A stretch of DNA of 15,141 nucleotides from Prevotellaceae bacterium (GCA_031254635.1 JAIRUB010000084.1:1-15141), one strand, 5' to 3'; shown: positions 1-6,801, counted from the first letter of the stretch. Numbers and translations: made by a program. The notes: generated from the letters alone by a model not told the origin.

Positions 1-699
1 CAAATCCCAAGAAGTCGGAATATTTTTTGCTCTACTTATGCCGAGCGAATTATTCCCTCTAAATCCGTTGTGCGTAACTTTTGATATTACAACCGTATCG
101 GCTACGGCTAAGGTGTCTGCAGTATCTACCTCAGGAATAGAATTGGTTATTTCTGTTGATTGTGTTTCTTGCTCTAAATCCGAAACTGAAGAATTCGAAA
201 CTAATATTTCCTCTTTCGGAATTGTTTTTTTAGCGCTTAAATTTTTTAAATATGGCGAAGTCAGTAGGGCAAAAATGATTCCACCAAGCGTCAGGCTGCC
301 TGTTACCCAAACAATGTATTTCCGCGACTTTGATTTGACTATCCAATCGTCGACAATGTCAATTTCCTTATCGGGAACATCCTTGCTTTTTGCGAAATAA
401 ATCCGCATGCTAATTACAAATACAACCACGACAAACAACAAAATGGCGACGCCTGTTTTAAGCCGGTTGAGGTTGATAAAATAAGCCTTTCTTGCCAACA
501 AGTCTAATTCCCGGATTTGTTCCTGTAACTGTGTGTTATCACTATATTTTTCGTTATCCTGCTTTAGTTTTTCAATCATTTCCGACTGAATAGTATTCGA
601 ACTGCTAACCTGAAAATAGTTTATTATAAGCATACCGGAAAATGCGACAATGAAAACTGCCGACACTATGGCTATATTTCTGGATATTGTTTTTTTCAT
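1..699 (-). CDS. Membrane-anchored PQQ-like beta-propeller protein, N-terminal part (runs off left edge)
   Basis: The reading frame starts at the ATG at 699 and is open for 233 codons to the window edge, so the C-terminus is missing. I see three hydrophobic membrane segments at about residues 9-29, 82-102 and 128-147. A polar, probably coiled-coil stretch (about 38-70) lies between the first two. A low-complexity Ser/Thr/Glu linker (about 155-205) follows. Residues 213-231 (FRG, then LGIS, then IPTSWD) match the entry strand of PQQ-like propellers, which usually read FRGxxxxGIS...W. The propeller itself would lie beyond the window. This gene is the last visible member of the cluster, 19 bp after the iron-sulfur membrane protein, and a solo ladder repeat lies just before its ATG. 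Three membrane spans before a propeller is unusual; one anchor or a signal peptide is the norm. The propeller call is inference from the short entry motif. Confidence 0.75.
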   Translation of the reverse strand, partial: MKKTISRNIAIVSAVFIVAFSGMLIINYFQVSSSNTIQSEMIEKLKQDNEKYSDNTQLQEQIRELDLLARKAYFINLNRLKTGVAILLFVVVVFVISMRIYFAKSKDVPDKEIDIVDDWIVKSKSRKYIVWVTGSLTLGGIIFALLTSPYLKNLSAKKTIPKEEILVSNSSVSDLEQETQSTEITNSIPEVDTADTLAVADTVVISKVTHNGFRGNNSLGISRAKNIPTSWDL

Positions 700-705
700 A
701 TAGGT

Positions 706-739
706 AATCTTTTTAATCTTATGAAAATCGTGGTTCAGA
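706..739 (+). repeat. Solo ladder repeat, copy A (plus orientation)
   Basis: Two AATCTT cores, 9 bp apart, are followed by ATGAAAATC and then GTGGTTCAGA. Read on the minus strand, the tail supplies the last codons and TAA stop of the upstream iron-sulfur gene (stop 719-721), and the ladder forms the purine-rich leader (AAGATT units) just before the ATG at 699. Same family as the copies at 1944, 2375, 4812, 6821 and 6881. I see no inverted partner nearby. Confidence 0.8.
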
Positions 740-1963
740 TATCTTATTCTGTGGACAATACTTAAAACACTTTCCGCAACTCACACAGTTGGCATCGTCA
801 ATTTCGTACAGTTTTCGGGTTCTTTTTACCGATAAATTAATCAATGTCAAAGCAATTACCAAGCTGAAGAATGCACCGATTATTCCCGAATAAATGCGAA
901 ATTCTTTTTTGATTACGGCAACTTGCACTGCAAGTTCTTCTATAGTTCTTTCCCTACTGTAAAAAGCTTGCAATTCCAACGATTGTACTGCCTGAGGTTG
1001 AGCTTCGTTTTGAACCACCGTATCGTAGAGTTGAACCTCCTTATTTACCTTGCTGAACTTGTCGCTCAGCATATACATAACAGCCGCGCCTACTATTGCC
1101 ATTAGCGGCAGAAAAACCATATACCGCAAAATTCGCTTTACTCCTTCGGAACGACTTTCTTTGACTTTATTTTCATAAGGAGGACGTATGGCATCAACCG
1201 GACAGGCATTGTGGCAAAGTTGGCAATTGATGCACTCTTTTTCGGTAATTTTTACCCGCAGAAATGAAATTCTCGAAAACAAGCTAAGTATTGCGCCGTA
1301 AGGACAGATGAAACGGCAAAATGGGCGTCCGGTGAAAATAGAAAAAATTAACAGCATTATTCCAAAAAGAAGTAGAGAAAATTCACCTCCTAAACGGAAA
1401 ATTCCAACAAAGGGATCGAAGCGGCAGATGATAAAGCGGCTGTTGGTTACTGCAAATAACACAGCAAAACCCAAGTAAATCCACGGGAAAATACTTAAAA
1501 CGCTTGTAACCGCTTTCGACAATTTATAGTTTTTAATGTTTACCAAATCTTGCAATGCCCCAAATGGACACACTCCTGCACAGAATACTCTGCCGAAAAA
1601 CAGCGTGAATATAATTGGAAGAATAAATAACAACAACACAAATAATGGGATTGTATATGAGCTGCTTGTCAATGTCAGTGCCATATTCTGCACAGCGCCG
1701 ATGCTGCACACGCAGCCATCTCTGAAGAATCCGAAGTAAACAATAGAAAATACTGAGGTTAGGATAACAGGCCAGCGAATTTGTTTTTTAATAACCGCCC
1801 AGGCAACAAAACTCATCAGGAGTACAAGTATGGCAATATCTATGTATGCCCATAGCGCCTCATTGGGAATAGTGTAATCTTGCTCCGGATAAGCATACCC
1901 CGATTCAAAATCGGGTTTTGGGAAGCGGTTTATTGCCTGAATTGTCTGAACTAGGATTTTCAT
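719..1963 (-). CDS. NapH/NosR-like polytopic 4Fe-4S membrane protein
   Basis: A 414-residue integral membrane iron-sulfur protein, expected to pass electrons between the quinone pool or cytoplasmic donors and extracytoplasmic partners. About seven hydrophobic segments are visible (roughly 38-58, 63-80, 103-124, 155-172, 195-212, 280-298, 357-377). A Cys-x-Cys pair (C84, C86) precedes GAVQN. Two CxxxCP motifs after membrane segments (C128/C132 and C216/C220) are the NapH/NosR hallmark. Two classical 4Fe-4S motifs follow: C244/C247/C250/C254 and C393/C396/C399/C403, the second at the extreme C-terminus. A longer frame to 2041 exists, but its first 26 residues are repeat sequence and overlap the GxxExxY gene, so I prefer the ATG at 1963. 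That ATG and the first eight or so residues (MKILVQT) are themselves encoded by the left inverted repeat of the neighbouring element, and the stop codon by copy A. It is not a true nosR: the FMN-binding domain is absent. Confidence 0.85.
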   Translation of the reverse strand: MKILVQTIQAINRFPKPDFESGYAYPEQDYTIPNEALWAYIDIAILVLLMSFVAWAVIKKQIRWPVILTSVFSIVYFGFFRDGCVCSIGAVQNMALTLTSSSYTIPLFVLLLFILPIIFTLFFGRVFCAGVCPFGALQDLVNIKNYKLSKAVTSVLSIFPWIYLGFAVLFAVTNSRFIICRFDPFVGIFRLGGEFSLLLFGIMLLIFSIFTGRPFCRFICPYGAILSLFSRISFLRVKITEKECINCQLCHNACPVDAIRPPYENKVKESRSEGVKRILRYMVFLPLMAIVGAAVMYMLSDKFSKVNKEVQLYDTVVQNEAQPQAVQSLELQAFYSRERTIEELAVQVAVIKKEFRIYSGIIGAFFSLVIALTLINLSVKRTRKLYEIDDANCVSCGKCFKYCPQNKISEPRFS

Positions 1964-1987
1964 AAGATTTTTAAGATTTGCAGGATT
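1944..1987 (-). repeat. Left inverted ladder repeat, copy B
   Basis: Read on the minus strand: a variant 9-mer (AATCCTGCA), then AATCTTAAA, then AATCTTATG, then AAAATCCTA, then GTTCAGAC. The ATG inside it is the start codon of the NapH-like gene. It is the inverted partner of copy C at 2375-2419. Confidence 0.8.
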
Positions 1988-2372
1988 AAGGCTTATTTTT
2001 CTTGTTGAATAATCTTTTGAACTGTAAACTTTTGGCGCCAAAATTGATTAATAGCCCGGTTTGCAGATTATATGCTTCCAAATAGTTTATGGCTTGCGCC
2101 AAATGCACATCTTCTAAGTTTATAATCGCTTTTATTTCAACGGATATTTCGTTTTCTATCAAAAAATCAACCCGTCTTTGTCTTACGTCAACGTCTTTGT
2201 AAAATAAAGGCATCTCAAATTCGCGTTGGTGTTCAATGTTTCGCAACTTCATTTCTACAGACAAGGCTCGTTGATAAACAACTTCTTGAAACCCATTCCC
2301 TAAAATATTATGGACTTCCATTGCACAACCAATTATTTCGCGTGTCAGCTTATCTTGTTCGTTTTTTATCAT
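1986..2372 (-). CDS. GxxExxY family protein (PD-(D/E)XK nuclease-like fold)
   Basis: A 128-residue protein, the normal length for the GxxExxY family. The signature is visible as G27-F-Q-E30-V-V-Y33 after the N-terminal helix. A PD-(D/E)XK-type core follows: D69 in VDFLI, then E79-x-K81 in VEIKAI, with a downstream Q93 and the usual YLEAYNL...GLLINFG end. The family is common in Bacteroidota, often in several copies per genome, and has no proven function; the nuclease-like fold is family knowledge and activity here is inference because the catalytic D/E/K residues are retained. Its ATG lies 3 bp from the ladder of copy C and its end meets copy B, so it is enclosed by inverted repeats. It breaks an otherwise continuous iron-sulfur operon, which fits insertion rather than a role in electron transfer. 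Confidence 0.9.
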   Translation of the reverse strand: MIKNEQDKLTREIIGCAMEVHNILGNGFQEVVYQRALSVEMKLRNIEHQREFEMPLFYKDVDVRQRRVDFLIENEISVEIKAIINLEDVHLAQAINYLEAYNLQTGLLINFGAKSLQFKRLFNKKNKP

Positions 2373-2374
2373 AT

Positions 2375-2419
2375 AATCTTGTTAATCTTATAAATCTTAT
2401 GAAAATCCTGGTTCAAGAC
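2375..2419 (+). repeat. Right inverted ladder repeat, copy C
   Basis: The best-formed copy: AATCTTGTT, AATCTTATA and AATCTTATG as three consecutive 9-mers, then AAAATCCTG, then GTTCAAGAC. On the minus strand its tail supplies the TGA stop (2413-2415) of the polyferredoxin, in a different frame from the stops supplied by copies A and D, and its ladder is the leader of the GxxExxY gene. Confidence 0.85.
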
Positions 2420-2982
2420 TTTAAATCATACGCTTCTGAAACCGGCACACGCCTAATTGCATCAGAGGGGCAAGCTTTTGCTATTTGACATTCATTACAG
2501 CCCTTGCATAACTCCTGTTTTATTTGCAAGTAAAGCGAGCCGTTGCCGAAGGCGTTGCATCCCTTGGCACACTTGCCGCAAGCGTTGCAGAGCGCTTCAT
2601 TTATGGCATATTCAAAGTAAGGCTCTTCTATAAATTTACGTTGAATAGCTCCGGTGGGGCACATCAAATTTTCAGCGGCGGTATTCAATTCCTTAACATT
2701 GGTTCGGTAATAGCCTCCGCATAAATCACAGTAGCCGCAAACTTTTAGCGCGTGGATACATTTTACGGCCGACATCGGCAGCACGCAATTGGTTTGACAA
2801 CGTCCGCAAAAGGTGCATTTCTGCGGATTAATCTGCCAGAAATAAGCTGTTTCTTTTGTTGTGATTTTGCGGAACGACACGCCGAAAAGAGCCAATATTG
2901 TACCTCCGGCAATCATTTGTCCGCAGGTTTTTAAGAATTCCCGCCGCTCTTCGGGATTAGCCTTACTTCGTTTGTTTATCAT
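2413..2982 (-). CDS. Tat-signal polyferredoxin (four 4Fe-4S motifs)
   Basis: A 189-residue electron-transfer protein. The N-terminus carries a twin-arginine signal: RREFLK at residues 13-18, followed by a hydrophobic stretch (about 22-36), so it is probably exported folded to the periplasmic side or anchored there. Cysteines form four cluster-binding sets: C56/C59/C62/C66; C82/C85/C88 with C108 and CP; C132/C135/C138/C142; and C159/C162/C165/C171. C75 is extra. This pattern resembles DmsB/NrfC-type or NapG-like four-cluster ferredoxins, which pair with NapH-like membrane proteins; such a partner is the next electron-transfer gene downstream, beyond the inserted GxxExxY gene. Its ATG overlaps the TGA of the DUF3788 gene by 4 bp, implying coupled translation. 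The last residues and stop come from repeat copy C, so the native C-terminus may be altered. The electron donor and acceptor cannot be told. Confidence 0.85.
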   Translation of the reverse strand: MINKRSKANPEERREFLKTCGQMIAGGTILALFGVSFRKITTKETAYFWQINPQKCTFCGRCQTNCVLPMSAVKCIHALKVCGYCDLCGGYYRTNVKELNTAAENLMCPTGAIQRKFIEEPYFEYAINEALCNACGKCAKGCNAFGNGSLYLQIKQELCKGCNECQIAKACPSDAIRRVPVSEAYDLKS

Positions 2983-3392
2983 TTTGCTCCTTTTTTGTAT
3001 TGAATAAGTTTCAGTAAATCGGGAAATTGTTTTTTGCTGTTAATAGTGAAAAGAAAGGGAAGCATTTTTCCCCAAGTTTTTTCGATTGTATAACTGTTTT
3101 TATCCATTTCTAATGCTGCTATTCCTTCTAAGTGTCTTTCCAAAAAGAAAAAACTTGTTTTGAAAAATCCGTTCCAAACCGATAACCAAAAAACAGTTTT
3201 TTTCTTATGACTGACTTTGCAGAGCCAGCCTTTGCTGTCTTTGTAATAATGCCAATCGAAAGTTATGTCAAAATCGTTTTGAGCTAACCGTGCTTCTAAC
3301 TCTTCAAATGCGCTGTAAGCTTTTCCGAGCGTACTTTTTAGCACCTCCTTTGAGGGATAAATTTCCTGTTCTCTTAATAACATTGTTTCCAT
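2979..3392 (-). CDS. DUF3788 family protein
   Basis: A 137-residue soluble protein that I recognise as DUF3788 from the block around residues 48-80: WHYYKDSKGWLCKV, followed by KKKTVFWLSVW. The function is unknown. Related proteins in this family are small cytoplasmic proteins of Bacteroidota and Firmicutes, often near regulators. It has no signal peptide or membrane segment. It overlaps the next gene by the sequence ATGA and starts 13 bp after the PNPOx-fold gene, so it is cotranscribed with the iron-sulfur cluster. Whether it has a role there or is a passenger cannot be decided. Confidence 0.8.
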   Translation of the reverse strand: METMLLREQEIYPSKEVLKSTLGKAYSAFEELEARLAQNDFDITFDWHYYKDSKGWLCKVSHKKKTVFWLSVWNGFFKTSFFFLERHLEGIAALEMDKNSYTIEKTWGKMLPFLFTINSKKQFPDLLKLIQYKKGAK

Positions 3393-3405
3393 AGCTAATT
3401 TTATT

Positions 3406-3831
3406 TTATGATATTATTTCAAAATCTTCCGAACGAAAGTTACTGTAATATCTTCCATTTTCTGCCGTAAATTTTAATATTATAAAATCTCCGCCATCCA
3501 TTCCTCCTTGATAATACATTAAGAATTCGTCTTTCCAAATTTCTTTTTTAATATTTATATCTTCAATCACTTCCATTGTGCCTTTTAACATTACCCCACG
3601 GAAAAACCGGTTATCGCAAAAATATATGCAAGCCTTAGGATTTTTCCGGTATTGTGCTATTCTCCTTGAGGGGCTGTTGGTATGCCAATAAAATGTTTTA
3701 ATGCCTTCCCGCTTAACGGGTGCTAACATTGCCTTCGTGTTTGGATAACCGGCCTCGTCAATAGAGCTTATAAAACTAACACTCTGATTGTCAATTAAAT
3801 TACCGATTGTTTCTGTTGACTTTTTCATCAT
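3406..3831 (-). CDS. Pyridoxamine 5'-phosphate oxidase-fold (flavin-binding) protein
   Basis: A 141-residue split-barrel protein of the PNPOx-like / general stress protein 26 group, which bind FMN, F420 or haem. Recognisable blocks are the N-terminal strand SFISSIDEAGYPNTKAM (about 19-35), then TFYWHTNSPSRRIAQYRKNP (about 47-66), ACIYFCD, and the closing strand YYSNFRSEDFEI. Length is typical of the short single-domain subgroup. It lacks the longer C-terminal part of true PdxH, so pyridoxine oxidation is unlikely. It starts 2 bp after the NHL gene stop. A flavoprotein reductase would suit an electron-transfer cluster, but the cofactor and substrate are inferred only from the fold. Confidence 0.85.
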   Translation of the reverse strand: MMKKSTETIGNLIDNQSVSFISSIDEAGYPNTKAMLAPVKREGIKTFYWHTNSPSRRIAQYRKNPKACIYFCDNRFFRGVMLKGTMEVIEDINIKKEIWKDEFLMYYQGGMDGGDFIILKFTAENGRYYSNFRSEDFEIIS

Positions 3832-3833
3832 TT

Positions 3834-4814
3834 TTATTTTTTCACTCCTTTACGTAATGGGCATTCTTCTTTACATCCAGAACACGATTTTTTCGAAAGT
3901 TTTGTATCGAAGCTGTAAACCGAAATTGTTTTTTTGTTTGCTATATATATATATTCTCCAGATGTTTGCATTTCGTAAGCAGCCGTTCCGCCTCCCAAGG
4001 TATGACTATCGAATAAAATTGTTCGGAATTTTCCATTTTTTCCATAACAAGAAATGCGTGGGTTGCCTTTCTCTGATGTCAAAATATTTCCGTTGGAAGT
4101 TTTTGCAAGATAAGCGGGATTACAACATCCGGCAAAGGATCCGGCTTGCGCTCCGCTTTTACCAAACGAAGCAATAAATTCGCCGGTAAGTGTATAACTT
4201 TCGATTTTATGCCTGCCCGAATTAGAACAATAAATGGTATCGTTGATATTGATGATATCGAATGAATGACTTGGAATGATAAAGCCTTCAGGACTCTTGA
4301 TAAAGCGCACAAGCCTGCCCTGCTTATCGATTTGAACAATGTGCTTATTTTCTGCATCGGTTACAAAAACATAATCTTGAGTTGTTGTAATTGCGTAATA
4401 ATCTGAATTATCACTGCATGCTTCCCATTCGCCTTTTTTTTGTCCGTTGAAGGAATAAAAATCTATTCGGGTAGGATACAGTAGGTAAATATTATCTTCC
4501 ACAATAATACCACGAACATTCGGTTCTATTGCAAAATCATATTGATGTTCACCCAATAAATCGAAAACAGAAATTTTATCAAACAGAGCGGCGTAGATTA
4601 TATTTTCGTAGATGTCGAAGCAAATTATTTTGGAAGAGGCATCAAAACTGTTTATCTTTTTTTTATAAAGGGAAACAAAGGTGTTCTCAGCGTTTTCATC
4701 ACCTTGTTGCATCGTTTTTTCATCCGACATTATCGAATGTATCATATAATATCCAAATCCTGCAATGAGGAGGAATATGAGGATGTTTAATATGATTTTT
4801 AAAATGTTATTCAT
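3834..4814 (-). CDS. Membrane-anchored NHL-type beta-propeller with C-terminal cysteine motif
   Basis: A 326-residue protein from the ATG at 4814. One N-terminal membrane anchor (about 5-26) is followed by an extracytoplasmic propeller of NHL-like repeats: VFVTDAENKHIVQIDKQG and IYCSNSGRHKIESYTLTG show the repeat pattern. A conserved-looking block GCCNPAYLAKTSNGNILTSE (from about 229) carries adjacent cysteines. The last 20 residues contain C311-x2-C314-x3-C318, which could bind a metal or act in redox. An alternative ATG at 4844 adds ten residues encoded wholly by repeat copy D and overlaps the upstream gene by 11 bp. I prefer 4814 because in the other junctions the ATG also lies directly after the ladder. 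Flanked by a PQQ-like propeller and a flavin-fold protein; probably part of the same envelope complex. No substrate can be inferred. Confidence 0.8.
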   Translation of the reverse strand: MNNILKIILNILIFLLIAGFGYYMIHSIMSDEKTMQQGDENAENTFVSLYKKKINSFDASSKIICFDIYENIIYAALFDKISVFDLLGEHQYDFAIEPNVRGIIVEDNIYLLYPTRIDFYSFNGQKKGEWEACSDNSDYYAITTTQDYVFVTDAENKHIVQIDKQGRLVRFIKSPEGFIIPSHSFDIININDTIYCSNSGRHKIESYTLTGEFIASFGKSGAQAGSFAGCCNPAYLAKTSNGNILTSEKGNPRISCYGKNGKFRTILFDSHTLGGGTAAYEMQTSGEYIYIANKKTISVYSFDTKLSKKSCSGCKEECPLRKGVKK

Positions 4815-4847
4815 CTTTTTAATCTTACTAAAATCATGGTTCAAGAC
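4812..4847 (+). repeat. Solo ladder repeat, copy D (plus orientation)
   Basis: CATCTTTTT, then AATCTTACT, then AAAATCATG, then GTTCAAGAC. On the minus strand the tail encodes the last residues (SLEP) and TGA stop of the PQQ-like gene, and the ladder is the leader of the NHL gene, whose preferred ATG (4814) touches its end. No inverted partner is seen. Confidence 0.75.
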
Positions 4848-6255
4848 TTAAGCAATAAACCCAATGTGCATCACGCACCATCAGATATCCGTCGGCGTAT
4901 GCCATAGGCCCCCAGGCATCAATACCATCCATAATACGTTGCTTTTTTACCAATGTCATTTTTTTCTGTTCTAATTTATAGATATACAATTCGCCCTCGT
5001 CTTTCAATGCAAATAAGTGACTCCTGATTATTAAATAAGGCCCCAGGCCGAAACGTTCATCTGCTGCCGACTCCCAAATGGGAACACGTAAATTGGAGGG
5101 TGAGTAGGCTACCAATTTTCCACGCAGCCCACCGCCATCTTTAGGTGGCACGGTTATCACCATTTGTTCGTATAATATTGGCGTTTGCTGTTCGCTCGAC
5201 AGTCCTTCGCTTGACTTGTATTGGTCGGTGATGGTTGCAATCCATTTGCCATCTATATTTCTTACTTGCAGCAATGCGCCACCTGCTCCATAACCGGCTG
5301 TTAGTGCTATTTCGCCGGATGATAGTTGCAAGGGGGAAGGTGCGACTACCGAAGGCTTCCATTTATCGACATTCCACAGCAATTTACCTTTGTCGGCAGC
5401 TTCACCAGATATGCCGCATACTCCGCCAATTCCGGCATATACGTATATTTTCTTTCCGTGCAGTACCATTGGCATAACCGAAGAGTGCGACATTTTGTAT
5501 CCAATCGTATTGGGTGTTTGCCAGGCAATTTTTCCTGTTTCGCAATCAATTCCAACCATCAATACTTCTTTTCCTGCCGGCACTAAAATCAGTTGGTTGT
5601 CATCTATTCGCGGACATTGTCCCGAGTACCAGAATGGTTCTTCCGTTTCGAATTGTTTTCGCACATCTAATGTCCATTTCAGTTCGCCCGTAGTAGGATT
5701 GCAACACATAAGGTGCGCTTGCGGCCCAACTGTTATCACATATTTATCGGTTACGACAGGTGTTGTGCGCGAAAAGCCGTGATTGCGTTTCATTGGTACA
5801 CGGTACCAACGCCGCCAAAGCTCCGTACCTGTTCCCAAATCGAAACAGCGCAACATATCGGAGCTTAATTTTTCGTCATAATCGAGCAAATACACCAAAC
5901 CGTTGAAAATAACAGGAGCTGCGTGGCCTTCGCCAGTTTCTACTTTCCATTGTATTGGAAAATCGGTTACAAAATTGAATGGAGCAATTGTATGAGCAAT
6001 GTTTTTATAATCGCTTCCTCTGAAGCAAGGCCATTGTCCTTTCAGGGATGAGGAGCTTTCGGCATAGCGCATAAAAAATTCTCCGATTACCACCTCATCA
6101 GCTTTACGCGACTTTCCTTCCGGTCGGTTATCAGCTCCGGGGTTCTGAATGGTTATATTATAATCGGGCGTATAGAGATGCCAAAACACAATTGCGCCGA
6201 GATAAATCAATGCAACGAGTATGGTGATAAGCCGGATTATGTTCTTTTTTTTCAA
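4834..6255 (-). CDS. Membrane-anchored PQQ-like beta-propeller protein
   Basis: A 473-residue protein with one N-terminal membrane anchor (about 8-27), a linker, and a full-length PQQ-like propeller. The entry motif FRG lies at 78-80. Repeated blade motifs follow: GLVYLLDYD, LRCFDLGTGTELWRRWY, LMCCNPTTGELKWTLD, VGIDCETGKIAWQTP and GKLLWNVD. The alternating D/N-xxTGxxxW pattern is diagnostic of PQQ-like blades. The catalytic residues of quinoprotein dehydrogenases are not recognisable, so it may be a binding or scaffold protein like BamB rather than an enzyme. Paired cysteines occur inside a blade (CC of LMCCNPTTG). It starts 7 bp after the YhcG remnant and is directly followed by the NHL gene. 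The C-terminal residues and stop come from repeat copy D. Confidence 0.85.
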   Translation of the reverse strand: MKKKNIIRLITILVALIYLGAIVFWHLYTPDYNITIQNPGADNRPEGKSRKADEVVIGEFFMRYAESSSSLKGQWPCFRGSDYKNIAHTIAPFNFVTDFPIQWKVETGEGHAAPVIFNGLVYLLDYDEKLSSDMLRCFDLGTGTELWRRWYRVPMKRNHGFSRTTPVVTDKYVITVGPQAHLMCCNPTTGELKWTLDVRKQFETEEPFWYSGQCPRIDDNQLILVPAGKEVLMVGIDCETGKIAWQTPNTIGYKMSHSSVMPMVLHGKKIYVYAGIGGVCGISGEAADKGKLLWNVDKWKPSVVAPSPLQLSSGEIALTAGYGAGGALLQVRNIDGKWIATITDQYKSSEGLSSEQQTPILYEQMVITVPPKDGGGLRGKLVAYSPSNLRVPIWESAADERFGLGPYLIIRSHLFALKDEGELYIYKLEQKKMTLVKKQRIMDGIDAWGPMAYADGYLMVRDAHWVYCLSLEP

Positions 6256-6262
6256 ATTATTG

Positions 6263-6688
6263 CTAATTATCTTTTAATCGTTTTTCAATTTTTTCGATAC
6301 TTGGCAAAGCCGATTTGTAGTTTTCCGGTAAAAGTTTAAAAAGTTTGTATTCGGAAATTCCAATGGGTTGGTTTATAGTTTCTAATGAATACTGTACTTC
6401 CACATTGTCTTGTGTATAAAACAAATAAAATCGCTTGCAATATTTCAAATTTGTAGAAGAAAATCCCTTCATTTCTGGAAATTCCTTTCTCAAATCCTTA
6501 CTTAGTTCTTCAAAGAAACGACTACCCCAAGCTGCTTCCATTTGGCGCATAACAATATCGTGTCCCAAATCCCAATAAAGATGTAATAACTCGGTATTTA
6601 CCTTTACGGCAGCTTTAATTTGGCCTTGGCGGATTCTTTTTTTCAAATCAATCAACCATTGCTTGTATTCAGTTTCTATTTTATTCAT
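6263..6688 (-). pseudogene. DUF1016/YhcG-type protein with internal deletion of the nuclease domain
   Basis: A 141-residue frame. Residues 1-92 match the N-terminal DUF1016 domain (LHLYWDLGHDI, WGSRFFEELSKDLRKEFP, GFSSTNLKYCKRFYLFY). From about residue 96 it continues as the extreme C-terminus of the full protein (VEVQYSLETINQPIGISEY, LLPENYKSALPSIEKIE). Full-length relatives are about 340 residues with a PD-(D/E)XK nuclease domain between these parts, so roughly 200 residues are missing in frame near residues 92-96. The reading frame is intact, so a short protein could still be made, but the catalytic core is absent. It is the first gene of the cluster, 7 bp before a PQQ-like gene, and lies beside a gene-less ladder-repeat pair. 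It may be a decayed passenger, or a standalone N-domain. Confidence 0.75.
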
Positions 6689-6793
6689 TTGTTCGTATTT
6701 TTGTTATTGACACGGTTTGTAAAACCGCTCAGCGACGGTAGCGACGGTATTAACAAATGCTATGATATTCTTTTTTGCCATACTTACTCACGG

Positions 6794-6801
6794 CAAAGAT
6801 A
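6794..6801 (-). promoter_or_regulatory. Candidate promoter -7 element for the electron-transfer cluster
   Basis: Minus strand TATCTTTG fits the Bacteroidota -7 consensus TAnnTTTG, about 105 bp before the first ATG (6688). A TTG at the -33 position is not visible, so support is partial. Confidence 0.4.

Larger units (their letters stand above)
1944..2419. mobile_element. Candidate small mobile element: inverted ladder repeats flanking a GxxExxY gene
   Basis: A 476-bp unit bounded by inverted repeats at 1944-1987 and 2375-2419. By eye the two arms match at 39 of 44 aligned positions with one single-base gap. The tails (GTTCAGAC or GTTCAAGAC) point outward and the AATCTT ladders inward, and the only gene inside is GxxExxY. 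No clear target-site duplication is visible. A gene-less version of the same arrangement is at 6821-6914. That this unit moves is inference; the inverted arrangement is seen directly. Confidence 0.6.

Noticed and set aside
38..400. 120-codon plus-strand open frame
   Set aside because: It is antisense to the well-formed minus-strand protein with membrane segments and a propeller motif (1-699), and its translation shows no recognisable domain.
1211..1226. CxxCH (haem c) motif in the NapH-like protein
   Set aside because: The CQLCH string lies within a standard CxxCxxCxxxCP ferredoxin motif, so the cysteines are cluster ligands, not a haem site.
1964..2041. Upstream extension of the NapH-like gene to an ATG at 2041
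   Set aside because: The extra 26 residues are ladder-repeat sequence plus overlap with the GxxExxY gene; the ATG at 1963 gives a normal family N-terminus.
4815..4844. Upstream ATG of the NHL gene at 4844
   Set aside because: The ten extra residues are encoded by repeat copy D and overlap the preceding gene. It cannot be excluded, but 4814 fits the pattern at the other junctions.
6706..6730. Terminator hairpin for the PiT gene (CGGTTT / AAACCG)
   Set aside because: The stem is only 6 bp, it is about 190 bp past the stop, and no T-run follows on the minus strand.
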